Positions 10,886 through 24,826 of a DNA stretch of 64,000 bases are shown here, in pieces; position 1 is the stretch's first letter; each line of letters opens with the position of its first letter. The DNA comes from Trochalopteron elliotii (lineage: Eukaryota > Chordata > Aves > Passeriformes > Leiothrichidae), in the NCBI GenBank assembly GCA_024734555.1, contig JANPWX010000358.1, forward strand, positions 1,674,369-1,738,368, written 5' to 3'. Position numbers and translations under genes: made by a program. The notes below the pieces were generated by a model that made no database searches, was not told the DNA's origin, and was given only the letters and a program-made list of their open reading frames with translations.

Positions 10886-11766
10886 AATCTTTGTGAGGGG
10901 ATTGAATGCACCCTCAGGAACTCCGCAGACAATGCTGAGATGGGAGTGTTGATCTGCTGGAGAGTAGAAAGGCAGAGCCTGGACAGGCTGGATTGGTGAC
11001 CTGAGGCCAGTTGTAAGAGATTTGACAATGCAAAGTGCAGGGTCCTGTCCTTGGGTCACAACAACCCCACACAGTGCCACAGACTTGGGGAAGAGTGGCT
11101 GGAAAGATGCCCAGTGGAAAAGGACCTGGGTTTGCTGATCAACAGTGGCTGGACATCAGCTGGAATGTGTCCAGGTGGACAAAAAGGCCAGGACCATGCT
11201 GGCCTGTGTCAGCAATAGTGTGGCCAGCAGAACCAGGGCAATTATTGTCTCCTTGAGCTCAGCACTGGTGAGGCCACACCCTGAATCCTGGGGTCAGTTT
11301 TGGGCCCCTCACTACAATAAAGAGATTTAGGGGCTGGAGCATGTCCAGAGAAGGGAACAGAGCTGGGGAAGGGTCTGGAGCACAAGTCTTGTGAGGAGCA
11401 GCTGAGGGAGCTGGTGGTATTTACTGTAGAGAAAAAGAGGTTCAGGGGTGATTTTCTCAGTCCACAGCTCCCTGACAGGAGGGTGTAGCCAGGTGGGGTC
11501 AGGGTATTCCCCCAAGTAACAAGGAACAGGACAAGGGAAAACTGCCTCAGGGCAGGTTTAGATTGGATATTAGGAAAAACTTCTTCACAGAAAGGGTTAT
11601 TAAGCACTGGATCAGGCTCTGCAGGGAAGTGGTAGTCACCATCCCTGGAGGTGACAAAGATAAAGACATAGAGATGTGGGATTTGGGGACATGGTTTAGT
11701 GGTGGGCTTGGCAGTGCTGGGTTAATGCTTTGATTTGATGATCTTTTCCAACCTATATGGTTCTGA
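10886..11766 (+). mobile_element. CR1 LINE fragment, longer 3' copy
   Basis: This copy is about 880 bp and includes the end of the CR1 reverse-transcriptase frame as well as the 3' UTR. Recognisable CR1 blocks in order are gattgaatgcaccctcagga, the segment around aagtgcagggtcctgtcctt, the pair gaggccacaccctgaatcct and ggggtcagttttgggcccct, the conserved block gggcaggtttagattggata, and the terminal gatgatcttttccaacctat followed by a degenerate tail near 11766. The frame is broken by indels and stops, so it encodes no working protein. Confidence 0.93.
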
Positions 11767-14700
11767 AGTCAAATTTGCTTTTATTAGTCTGTCATGCAAG
11801 TAAAAAATTAAACATACTTTTTTTTTTTTAATAGTGAGCTAACTAGGGAGTATTGTTTAAGGATATCTTGCTGAGATGGAGTGTCAAGATACCAAAACCT
11901 CACTGAAGCAATGGAAGCTACACAAGAAGTCAGGTAAATCCACTCACAAATAGCTTTTTGTCATGGCGGGTAGGCTGTGCACAGTAGCTTGAATCTTTCA
12001 GTGGATGATGTAAATGTATCCTAAGCCACAGAGTGAAAAGAAAAAGCTCAAGAAAAACTAAGCTCTCTCATATGATCCCAGTTTGTAATCAAACTGGATC
12101 CTAATTCTGAGTCTCAAAGTGGTGTACTTTGCATGCCAAAAGTCTTTGTGTAGCCAGTTCCTTCAGATCTGCTTTGGTCTGATTAATGCCATTTAAGTTT
12201 GGGAACTTAACAAAGAAACCTAAAAGCATAATTAATCTCCTTTGACTTCCAGTTTAATTCCAGTTCAACCCACCATGGATCTCCCTCTGAAGAGGCAAGA
12301 AGCATAGGTGAACTAGGGTCAGCCTCAGCATCTCAGCTGAGCACAAATAGCATAATGAATGTGAGGCCTCTATGTCTACTTTGTCTAAAAATTCTGGTTT
12401 TGGAATAATATTTAGGCAATGGTTGCAGACATGGCCCTGGCATCCTGTCTTAAAATAAGCTGTGCAGTGCTGCCTCTGTTCTTTTTGTGTCATCAGCAGT
12501 GGGTTTCTCACAGCACATACCATGTTGCTCACATGACAGGCTCATGGAGCCCCAGGAGACCTTGTGACATGAAATGGCTGCAGAGGGAATGGCTAGAGGT
12601 TTGAAGGGGCACACAAGAAAATGTGTAATTTGCCTAAATTCCTTCCAGTGAGGAAATGCTGCAGAGCTGCAGAGAGATCTGCACTTTTGTGTTCTTGAAT
12701 CATTTGGCACAGCCCATGGTTAGTGCATGCAGCCCTGTGGGACCCTGTCCCCATTCAGCTCTTCAGTGCTAGCAGAGTGCTCAGTGCTTCAGCAAAACCT
12801 GTGCTCTGATCTTTACAACTGCCAAGAAGTCTGTTAAAGTGTTTATATATTGCAACATTAAATGCTTGGTAAATTGCCACATCATTTTATTCTTTCAGTG
12901 CTCCCAAATCCACATCATTCATCTTTCTCCTGCAAGGCCAAGCCCCGCCAAACTTGCTGAATGCACTTAGCTCCAAATTAACACCCTGTAAAAACAGTTC
13001 CTCCCTTCTTCTCAAATGCTGTTATATGTAAAATCTACACCCAAAGTTAATTTCTTGCTGACCTTGTGCTGATTAATGCAAATTAAATTACATGCTAATT
13101 GCCCCAAATGGTTTGCATGCAGCCCAGAAATCAGTTGTTTTTGATGGTGGTAAAATATATTTGCGATTTTTTACACAATGGTTACATTAAGTCATTGTTA
13201 GTCTTACAGCATCTTAAAAAGTCAGATGGTTTTCTGGCACCTTTTAGAAAGCAAGGAAAAAAAATAACCTAGGAAAAAACATTATTAAGTTCTGATCCAG
13301 TCTTGTAGAAACCTCACTTGTACCTCATGGGAGGAATTTTATGGCTCGTTCAGAGCTCAGGCTCCAAGATGCATTTTACAAAACCTTGAGCCAGTTTTGT
13401 TAAACCCGTCACTCCCTAATCCCCTTGTGCTTGTCAGCAGAGCACACAGGCACTTGATTTTGGATGTCTGATTTGATAACGGGTGGGGGAAGAAGGGAGG
13501 GAAGCAGGGACTGCTATTTTAGATAGATCCGACAATATTCTTGCAATTTAAGAGAGAACAAGGAATATTTCAAACAGTGATGCTGGGCAGAGAAGCTCTT
13601 AGAAAGGGGCTGTGTATTGTGTTCCAGGGTATCAAGGTTGTTTTGGTACCAAATCTAAATCCCAGTCATCAGACCTGATGTTTGATGGTTTTCTGGGGCT
13701 CGGGTTGGCATTTGGCAGGGGGATCAAATGCAACAGCAGATAGTGCTTAGATCCTCAGCAGTCCCAGGAGTGGCTGACATCTATACTACAAATGCAATTT
13801 GCATTTACATCCAGCAATGGGGATAAAAAATAAAATTTGATTGATGTCATGAGGAAGCTAGGGAAAAAAAGAGCCCTAACCATGGTGTTCTCCAAGAGAC
13901 CTGTGTCTTCTTCACAGGCATTGCCATGAGTTGTCACGCTCCACTCCATAGTTTATCCCAAAGTAGGTATACAAGGTTATGCTCATTTTATAGAAGAAAT
14001 GGTGACACAGAAACGTGAAAATGGATTGCCCCCATGCAGAATGGGGCAGGGCTGAAAACTGATTTAACTAGAAGAGGATGAAAGCACCCATTTGAATACT
14101 CAAGTCTAAGGAAGACTTAAGCCCCCTCTGTCCTATCCATAGGCAATACATGCCCAAACCATAAAAGCACACACCAGCTACTCCACATGCTCCCATTGAC
14201 ACAGAACATCCTTAGCCTGGCAGCAGGACATGAGACTTGGCAGTAAACAGCCCAAATTCTACAATACCCAGGCTCTAAACCTTAGGTCATAGCAAGGACA
14301 AGGGGGATTAAAGACATGCACTATAGTTATTCCTATTCTACTCATCCAAGGAATGATCAAGTAGGACAAAGTGATAGAAGATGACATATGTGTGGTAAAC
14401 CTTAGTGGAGCTGACATCTAAAAGTGTTCTCACTTGATTTTTTTTTGTAGTCTTTTCCATTATTGTTCCAATTTTGGTACAATTTCTCCCTTCCTTCCCT
14501 AATACACATGTCCCTGTTTGACCTGATTTTGGTAGCAAGCCTCCTCCTTTCTTAGATATTCTTGACTTTGACTTCTGTTAGAAGCTGAGGCTGCCAAAAT
14601 CCCTGCCCCCTGCACTAAGGAGGGTACAATTCACTTGATTTTAACTATGAGTTCAAAGAAGCTTAATAAGCAATACCTGAGCAATACTCCTCAATTCAGA

Positions 14701-17700
14701 GATGATAGTGTGGCCACCATCACCAAGAGCTCTGCTCTACAGCAGCGAGTCTGAGGGGTCTATGCAGTTGAGTAATAAAAGTATTCCCTCTCCAAAGTGT
14801 CTCCTGAGCAGAGATTGCCGTGTCACACTCTGTTAAATTATATGTGATGGGTCTGTCTCTAGGATTACTCTGTAGAAGAGATGGCTTGGAGGCTGCCAGA
14901 TTCATTAAACATCTTCAGTGGGACTTCATGGGGGCCTTTCACTTACCCTGAACAAACAACAAACACACCCTTTGTGCTCAAGAACAAAGGGAGTTTTTGC
15001 ACTTTTGTTTGATGTCAGTCACAACTGGAGATTAAAGCTTCTGCTCTGTGGATTTCAAAGTTGTTTCCCCCCTCCAAAGCTGCTCCTCTCACTTTTTGCT
15101 AGGCACTTCAAAAAGGTTTACAGCTATAAAAACCCAAACAGAACAATATTAATAACAATCAGCTTCAGAAATGCTATGTTTTTTTGGCATTTGAATGCAT
15201 TTCGGTCATAGATACAACTGAGAAAACGAAGTGCAGGAGTAACATATGCAGGAACTCTGCTATTCTTAATCACGTTGCATCAGGGACTGGAAAAGTGGAT
15301 TTGTAAAAAGAAATTTCTGTGTTAAAATTGAAGCATGGTAGGGTCTGACCCACTGAAAAAATATCCATCCCTTCTGAATCTGGACTTGGGGAGTAACTGT
15401 TTCTGTTTTCCTACCTAAGGGTGCAAATGGGGGAACATATTAAGCCCCCACGAAACTCAAGTCATGTCTTCTCTTCAAGCCTCCATGCTCTGATGAGAGT
15501 CAGAGATGGATGTTCACTAGAACATCCTACAGATGGCTTAATTTTGGATGCCATTTCTGAACTGTGCAGTATATGCCTGTCACTGAACACCCATCTTTCA
15601 GAAAGAGCATTCTAAACTAAGCAGGACGATGTCTAGGGAAAGGTTACACCTCTTGTCATCTCAGGGAAAACCCAATAAACATTCCCATCTAACAGGGGAA
15701 CTTCAGCAAGAGTCCACCACCCTCACGTGTCACTTCAGAGTATCTAAAGGGAAACAAGGAGAGCTGCTATGAAAGGTGAAGAAAGAAGAATAGGTATTAT
15801 CCAGTTTGGAAAGAAACAAATCACATCAGGAAATCAAAAGAACACTTTGGAATGTCACAATGAGCACCCAAAATCAATGTTTTGATTGTATAGCAACCTC
15901 TTTCTCACCTCTGATCTGTAATGCTTGATAATTTTGAGAAGGAGTGAGTGACTGATGGAAAATGCCTTTCAAAGCAGAGGACTAAGTGTTTCTACAGTTT
16001 ATCTGGGCAAGAAGGTGTACATTTTAGCTCTCCTGGATCTAAAACCTTTTTAAGGACTGCATGAGTATAATTTTATGTTTCTCGTAATTTTACCATAATC
16101 CATCAGTGAGGACAAAATACCTCTGCTTCCCACCTAAAACAACAGATTTTATGGAACATGGTTTGTTGGTTTTTTCCCCCTCAAGTAAATCTTTCCATAC
16201 TGCTTTTGAACTGAGTGCCTGTCCAGTTTTCTAGATCTTTCTCACACTGACACCATACCCCCTGTATATTTATTTCTTAGGGAAGTTGCCCCATATGACT
16301 TATTACATGCTTTTTACCAGATGCCAGAGCATGGCTGATCAGAAAACATATAGAAATGTGTGCAGTGATTTAAAATATGCCACACCAGAGGTTTATAGAA
16401 GCACGTGTGGATTTGATTTCTCATTTAAAGCACTTTCTCTTCCAGTCACGTTTAGAAGTATTGAAATTGTCAAAAATTGTGGTATTTGGAACTTCTTTCA
16501 TGAAATACCATAGGAAACTTTATAAAGCTGAGCAGTTAGAGGTTGATTGGGCAGCTCCTATGAGGGCATGATTTTTGCTTGCCAGTTCTTGCACTGGTCC
16601 ATCTGATGGCACCCAAGTATTGTATGTACAGCATCTGCATTTTCTGATTACGCTATATAAAGAACAGGCAACAAAGCATATTTCAAGTTCTTCATGTTTG
16701 ATTATTTAAGAGAAGACTATAAATTTAACAATTACTCAGAGGCCCACCTTACTTCAGTGGCTTAGTAGTTTCAGTATGAAATGATCTAATTATGACAAGC
16801 AGCAGTAAACATGGTTAAATCCTCGATTTTGTGTCAGCATACTGTTGTTTGGACATAAATTATGCAGAAAGCCTCACCAAAAGTTATGAGCTGATGTGTA
16901 CTGGTAGCACAGTGCCTTAATGCACAGCAGCCCCATCATTAATATTAGGCTTGCTTTAAATAATGAAACAAAAATAAAAATGTTTCCCAGAGGATACAAA
17001 CCATAAAGATGTAAAGTCGGAGCGTAGGCAAGAAAACAAGTTGTGTAGTTCAGAGCATCTTCATAAGCATTAAGCAAGCAGCCAGGGGATGTACTCAAGG
17101 GGTTTCAATTCCACAAGAGCTTTCCCATTAGCTTTTGTGTAGTTTATATTGAAGTTGATCATATTGAAGTTCACTGTTACAATCTAAGGCAGTTTTTCAA
17201 TATGCAGGTCACTCATGCTGCAGGTTTCTTAGTGTGCCAGAGTGTCTTAACTTCCTTTTTCCAGTTCATAAAGCTACACTGTGAGAGAGAGAGGGAAAGA
17301 TTGCACTTACTCATGGATACAGTTGTTATAGGTGTGGGGCTAGGAAATGTGCCTGGACCCAAGTTGCCCACTGATGGCAATTCAGGGAAGGCAGATGGCA
17401 AGTGGAAGAAACAAAAACACACACACAGAGTGAGGGTCGTATCCTGACCAGGCAGGATGAAGCCAGGGAGGGCAGACAGATCTGGTAGGACAGAAATGCT
17501 CAGAGACCCCACCATTTAAATGCTTGCTGAGGTGGAAGTGCAGGAGTGCCAGTAGAGACATTTTGCAAGAAGTTTTCTGAGATCATGTATGACTTCTCTC
17601 ATCAGCTTCGTCAGCTCTCATTGCTTCTACCCCACTGCATTTCTAACCCATGAGCACAGGATATTCACACAGAATAGATGAGAGCTGGCACCCCAAGTTC

Positions 17701-19549
17701 CGTGCATCACCAATGCTTGGGTGGCCTTCAAGGTTGGCCAGGTGACTGTCCCCCTGGGCTGAAATGCCTGTTACTAGAGGGCATCCAACTGCTCTCTGTT
17801 TTATCAGTTCTCAGGGCTGGAAAGAAAAACTTGCCAAGTTTATGTGCTTGGATTGAGGCACAGAGCAAGGAAATAGGCAGACAACAGCACAGCATGGAAA
17901 ATCCAATCCTTGGCCTTAGCGCCAGGCAGGATAAAAGACATCCTCTGCTTTTCCAGAGTCTGAAATTCATACACCATAGATCATGTCAAGAAGTCAAAGG
18001 GTTCTGGCCTCAAGGAAAGGGTTATCTAACATTTCATAATAGTAAAATAATCTATTCCATATTCTGCCTTGTGCAGTTCAACTTCACTTCATTGCAAAGT
18101 TCTTTGAAACACTCGACCTCTACTTTCTGAAACAGAAGAAGGGTAGGAAAACATACGTTCAAAACAGATTATGATACTCAGTTGCTCCTAGAAAATTCTC
18201 TATGCAGCACCAGTAGATCAAATTATTTTCATTATATCATTTGGTCACAAAGAATAGTGACATAATTAGGGAGCTAAATAGCAACAGTTTCCTTCTGGTA
18301 AATTTGCTGTAGCTAATTTTGTTAATAAGACTGATAATTGTTTTACGCTCATTCGATGTGTTAAGTTTACCTAATACTAAAACCAATCAGAACCTTTAAA
18401 TTAATTTTTGTTTCATTTCCAAAGGAATCAATGTCATTATTAATCATAAAAGGAATGCCGAGTCAGAGGATGATAAATCTCCTTTGGGCTTATTTGACTT
18501 TCATATTTATGGTTTGGATAAGGTTATTATGAAGGAATTTTCAAGAAATGATTGAGGAGCAAAGGGAGGAGAGTGAGCTAGGAAATGCTATGCTTGGGTG
18601 CTGTGCTACTGTCAGCTGCAGAAGAATGCATGCAGCCAGTCTGATTTCTTTAAGTTCTGAAGAGTTAAGCACAGTGAAAGTGTTCAAAGCAAAACAAACT
18701 GCTCAGACTGCCAGGCTGCAGACCCTAAGATGTGCAATTTTCAAACAAACGTGTTCAAGAGTGGATTTGCCAGAAAGCAGGAGAAGAGATCTGGGGCACA
18801 GAACTGATGGGATTCTGCATTCCTGACACTGGTGGGCTTGCTTTTAGAGCATTTGCAAAAACATTCACTCACACTACTGTTCCTTTGTTGCATTTCTAGT
18901 TTCACTGCAGAAACTTACCACACAGCAGCTCTTTGAGCTACACTTCTACGAGAGACTCTGCGGTAATGCGGTGAAACGTCCCGGATAAACATGTCCAGTT
19001 TTCACAAAGCCAGTGCTGCCCACATCACTTTTCACATCCTTTGACAGGATAAGGTCAATGCCCATTGGAAGGAGTAGAGGATGTCATTGAAGCTGCTGCT
19101 GTCACTGTAACATTCCAGCTTAGCTTTGGGGGGTGGCAGTCCTTGGTCCCTGTGCCGAGGAGCTCCATGCTCACTCACTCACCATAAGCCCCATTCTTTA
19201 AAATCAGCACAAACAGTGCTCCCAGTTTAAATGCAGTACTGGACTTTTACTATTGTCTTGAAAGGGAAAACAAATGGCATATTATGCTGAGATATCAGTA
19301 ATCAGATTTTTTTCCTAGAACTCATCATGCTGAAGAGTATTTTAATAAAACATGAAAGCAAACCATGCTTGAATGTGGGTCTGAATTCTGCCTGTATCTT
19401 TCTTTGGTTATTGAAGTAGTGTCCCAAACTTTAGATCCATGAAGTTGTAGCATTTGAACATTGTACCCACAGAAACAAAGCAACAAAACCCAGACACCCC
19501 CTCAACAGAGTCTGTTACAACTGCCTAACATCAAACCAGCTTTCAGCAG
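11767..19549. other. Noncoding DNA, no gene recognised
   Basis: No transposon or RNA gene is recognised. Points of interest are three octamer-like POU motifs at 13076-13118 and a CpG-retaining block with a minus-strand splice-donor sequence at 18919-18992. A 150-codon open frame at 17678-18130 (plus) has no recognisable domain, and a frame of that length is expected about once by chance in this much DNA. Confidence 0.6.
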
Positions 19550-19661
19550 CTTGGTTTGGTGGAAGATGTCCTTGCTCATGACAGGGGTTAGGGAACAAAC
19601 TTAGATGATCTCTAAGGTCCCCTACAACAACAAACCATTCTATGATTCTACCTTTCTATGA
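19550..19661 (+). mobile_element. CR1 LINE fragment, extreme 3' end
   Basis: About 110 bp of CR1 tail. It shows ttggtttggtggaagatgtc, then agatgatctctaaggtcccc, then ccattctatgattctacctt and a final tctatga. It is severely 5'-truncated and diverged. Confidence 0.92.
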
Positions 19662-22600
19662 AGCACCAAATAAATGTTTTCTGGACATATATGATGGAGC
19701 ACATTTCATTGACAAAATAACAAAATGTAGATTATATTAAAATAGAAAAAAAAAATCAGGAGTCTTGCAAAACCATCCTTTGTCTTTTCTCATATCTTTT
19801 AAGAGACAAACCTATCAAAGAAAAATGTTATGATAATGTATTACCATGCTGAGCTAATTGTCAGTTGCAAGTTACTTAAGTGTACCTTAATGATATGTTT
19901 AAAGCCTTATTTTCAACTCTAATAGCTATTAATGGTAGCAAGAGAAAATGAAACCAATTTTCCCTAACTTAAAGTGGAGCTCTATTAAGCATAAGTGAAC
20001 AAAATTCTAAATATAACAAATTCTTTAGGTATTTCAGCTAATGGGAACTCACACTGTCCATATTTCAGTCTAGCTACATATTACTTCACAGGAAGCACTT
20101 ACATAAAATCATGCAGTATCGAATGTGTCAGTATCACAGAAGCTGGATTCATTACTTCAAACGGTATGAAATCATTCCCAAAGACCAAAACAGCTGAACT
20201 GAAGGGAGAAATAAATTCCCAGAGGATTAGTTCAGTATGAAAACCCATGGAGACATTAAATATGGTTTTCAAGGATTCCCTTCTCCACAGACAGAGAAGA
20301 GAATTTCATAGACAGTTGACCTTATGGACACAAAGCTAAATATAGCTTAAAAGTTCCTAATAGCATTCAGAATGTCTAGAGTTTAGGAACTCATCACAGA
20401 AATATTTTTGGGTGCCACAAAGTCCATCCCCAAATAATTTCCACTTATTTCAATTGCTCTACTACAATCTTCTATCTGCCTCCAGATAAATGAGTGGGGT
20501 TTTCCTGTCTTGTGTAATTTAAAAGCATATTACAGTCTTGAATGATCTTTTGTCCCATAAGTCAAGCAATATGACCAATTTAAGACAGAAAAATCATCAA
20601 CCTAGCTGACCTTCTGTCCTGGAGAAGCCACGGGTGTGAACAACTAATTGCAAGGTGTTTGCACATTTTTCTAGAAAAGATGTTCTTTCCTAACTCAGAA
20701 GTCAAAATAAATAAGATTGAACCTTTTCAATGGGAAATGGCACAGATGACAGCATGACATCTTCCACACTATCCCATGCTGGTCTTTCAAACCTGATTAT
20801 TTTATTAAGGTATTTAAGTGTCCAATAATTTCATAATAAAACACACAGAGAAAATTGTTAGTAATGTGAAAATCGGCCCTTGTCAGTCATTACAGGTTCA
20901 GCAACTTTCCTTTACATGACAAAAAAAAAAAATTGTACTTTCATTACTGATTTGCTTCTTGCATTAGCACTTCTGAAACAGGCCTGTGAAACCTAATTCC
21001 TCCTATTCCATTTTCATTAAGAAAAAAAATTGCAAGTCATCTTCTGTACCTTGGGAGCAAGGTACTCGTTAGGAAAAGCTGTTTTACTCAATCATCAGGT
21101 TCCAATATTCTTAAATTAAGCTACTCCTAAATCTTACAGCTATATACTTCACTTCAGTAAAATCACTCAAAAGAGGGAGATTTTTAATGTCAGAGCTGTT
21201 GCAGTGTTTAATCTTCTTTGTGACTATTCTGTTGTGCAAGATCCCAGAAATGGGGTATGAACCTCCCAAATGACAACACATGCTTTTGTTTATGGACTTT
21301 TAAGGCTAAATTAGGGTGGGTTGTTTTTTTTTTCTTTTATGGCATTTAAAATCAACCATCATATAGAACCAGATAAGCTTTACAACCAAATATTCTCCAC
21401 ATCTACATATCTGAAAAAACATACGTGTGGTTGTATGATGCTCCCCACAAAACAAACAACATGAATCTCCAAAGAGAAGGTAAACTCCCCTGAACCTGAA
21501 CAATCCTACCATGTGCACATGGTGGGAGGCAACACATTCTGGAGGCAGTGGTGACTGGATGAAAGATTAAATAATGAATATGATTCCTAAAAGTTGGGGC
21601 ATAGCTTTTTCTTTTTTCCTTAGGAATAGAACTCTGTGCTCTTTTTCTCATGTAAAAAATGGTAATATTCTTGGTATATATGCTCCCAGGATTTATTGAG
21701 ATTAATGAACTAGACAGTAGTCATGCAAGACTTCCAGCATTAGCTGCCAAATTGCCCTCCTCTTTGTAAGGAGGGTCTCAACCTGAGCAAGGATTTGAAA
21801 CTTGGATGTTCACATTAAAAAATCTGATGGTTTTGTTAACCTAGCTTTCCAGGTCCATTTGGGCTCTTCCTGGCATTAGGCTGGAAAAGAATGGGTCAAA
21901 GTTCAAATGTTCCTTCCTATGGAAGCCTTCAGTAAAAGGAGAGTGATTTATACCATTTCAAGACAAAGCAGCATTCACATTCACTACTGTTATTATCTTT
22001 AAACCCTTGCCAAAAAAGCTGCAGATTTTCACTCGTGAAGTGAAAGAACAGAAGAGAGGAAGGAGGAAATGTTATGCTGTGTAAACAAATACTCTACCTG
22101 AAGGGGAATAAAAAAAAGCACCAAAAATGCAGTCAAATATTTACACTTGTGAAGATTCAGGCAAAACATCAAATCAAGCTGTACTGTTAAGAGCCCTATT
22201 CTCTTCCTGTCTTTTTTTTTTTTTTCTTTTTTTGCTTCCTTTTGTATGTCCTTTTCTGCTGCTCCTTTTTTGCACTGAGAGCTGCAGCTACAGAGAAAGA
22301 TCACCTACAAAGCCACAGAGATGGAGCTGGTGACTGGCTGTGGATTCCAGGATGGCCAAGGATCTGCCTTGTGGAAGGAGTTACAGCAGCCTGGTTGAAA
22401 CCTTTATAAAATCCATTAACGTTCCTAAAAACACATCCAAAATTTTTGGCATCCCAGGTCTATGTTTTACTTCTTGTGTGTTTTGTAAACTGATTTAATT
22501 CTTTTGGAAGCCACATCCTTCCTTTAAAATAAATAGTTTGTAAGGTCTAATTTTTTTCATCGATTTTTGTTTTGTGTGGAAAATTAAGTCCCAAGTCTTT

Positions 22601-24826
22601 GGAGGCATGTCAAGTTGTATTTCAAGTAGACATTTGGTGCAGAAAAGGTCTGGATTAAAGGTGCCCAAAGTACTACGGAGTGTTCTTAAGGTCATTCCTT
22701 AAAGTGTCTGTGTGTCTGATAATCACAGCAACACAAGCACTCTCCTGCTGGAGTCTGTGTCTACCACCTAACTTCAGAGTAATTGCTCCTCAGCTGGGGA
22801 AGAAAGTGAAGCAAACAACACAGTATTATTATTATTATTTTAACAAAAAGGGACTAAAATCAATATTTCATAATGGTATCAAACAGTTCTTGACAGAGGG
22901 TTATATTCCCCTTGACCAAACCAGAAGCAGTATTTTAAAATGGCCAGAAGAATTGGTTTTGAATATATTTTTTGGGGAAAAAAAAGAATAAATAAGTATT
23001 TCCAATTGTTTTCCATCAGAATCTGTTTATTTTCCTTTTCACTGCTATTTTTAAAAAACATCACCAAGTAATTAAAACATTCAAAAGAATGTATTTAGAA
23101 GACTGTCACATAGGAAGATGACATCTCACAGAAAGGGATTTATCTGTATATACAGATAATTGATAGTTTCCATACTATCAAGTCTGTCTGTGTGTTTTAC
23201 TCTGAAACAAAAATGAATTTCATAATAAGCAGCTATGGCTAGAAACAAGTTTCAGTGGGTCACCCTTAATCCCCTTTCATCTCTCACCAAATCAGGCACT
23301 TGCTTCAAAAAACACTTAATTGCCCAAACAAAACAATTAGTAATATCAAACAAAGCCTTGTCATTCCACACTCTCCCTCTGGTGCATCAACATTCATCTG
23401 CCTGTCTCACAGATTTTCAGATGCTCTGACTGTCCACTCCTTTTAAAGATCATTGAAAGCATCAATCCCTCAGAAGACCTGAAAAATCTGAAAAATGAGG
23501 ACTGCAACTGGGTAGCCCTAATTAGTGGATACTTCTGAAATATTGGGCATTTTGAAAGTTTCACAGGAGTTGTGTGCACACTTTTAAAAATTTGTTGGGT
23601 TTTTTTCTTTTGTTTTTGGTTTGGTTTTTGTTGTTGTTGTTGATGTTGTTTTTACTATTTATGTTCTAGTAGAGGATAAATAGCAGTTTTACCAGCACTA
23701 GAGAAGTCAAGGATGACATGGCTATCAGTGCTGCTCTGTGTAGAAGAGCTGCAGACACAGACTGATCTATTTTTTTGCAGCATAATAGATGGGATTTTCC
23801 ATAGAGCCCCAAGAGGCATGAAAGCAAACCAGGAGAAATGACACCAGCTGCCCTGCACAGTGCACAGCAGTGCTCTCAGCAGACATTTTGCCTAGTCCAC
23901 ATTGTCTGGCCTCAAATCTGAATCCTTCCCCCTCATCATCCCCCTGATGTACCCATAGCAGGAGCAGCTGGTAGCTCAACACCCCAGATTCCTCTTTGCA
24001 GAGAAAGGGAGGCCACCATCTCCCCTTTGCCTGCAGTAAGGACAAGGTTAGCAGATTTTATTTCATGTTGCCTTGAATAAACCCACTCTTAGAAAGGGCA
24101 CCAGCACAGTTTGGGGGCCTGTCAAAGTCCTGTGCTCAAGCTTCCCTATGAGCACTGCAAAGCAGAAAACCCTATTTGGCACTGAAATATATATAGGCAT
24201 TGTTCCCACTCACTTACACACATATCACCTCTATGTTCCAGACATCATGTGCAGGGAGCTGAATATAGGTGTAAATTCTTTCCTACAGCTGCTTTATATT
24301 CCAGAGAGACATAAAAAAGACTTTAATGTAGAAGATAATCACCCTTCTCATTCCCACACTCATGTGAGTATTATGTGAACAAACTCCTGAGAAAAATGTG
24401 TTATGGATGCTTTATGTGTTGAGCAGCTTTACTGTTACCCATAAAGCAGCTTTACAACGGTGTCAGTGATTTTCTTTGGTATATTAGTTTTATTATTGTA
24501 GCCCCCATTTTCCCTCCTCATGCACAAGGATCACCTTAAAGACCAAAGAGCCTAAAATCTTCCTTAATTATATCAGTATAAATAAGATCAGAAGTTTGTT
24601 CTGTTGCTTCATTTCCCAGCACACTGTCAGTGTCAGTTTAGGTAACTTTTCAAGTGATTCTTCCATGATGAAATTCAATGGACTTATTTAAGTTCAATAT
24701 GTTTTAATATTATACTTTCAAGAAAGGAGCAAGCCTTTTTCCTCTGGTGTGGTTTATTTTGTAGTGAATGGGCTATCACACATCAATGGGGACACTTTAA
24801 CACTTTTGTTGGCAACGAAGACAGTG
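19662..24826. other. Noncoding DNA with simple repeats
   Basis: No exon, RNA gene or transposon is recognised. The interval contains T-rich runs near 22212-22231 and 23580-23650, an ATT repeat at 22824-22840, and a perfect 20-bp palindrome with GATA-type half sites at 23140-23159. The stretch at 23,800-24,050 is relatively G/C-rich, but I cannot identify it. Confidence 0.6.
22824..22840. repeat. (ATT)n microsatellite
   Basis: A short run of five ATT units ending in TTTT. Simple sequence only. Confidence 0.85.

Noticed and set aside
17678..18130. 150-codon plus-strand open frame, the longest in the window
   Set aside because: At this base composition a frame of about 150 codons is expected roughly once by chance in 64 kb on both strands. 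It has no recognisable domain, no paired splice signals that I could see, and a T-rich end.
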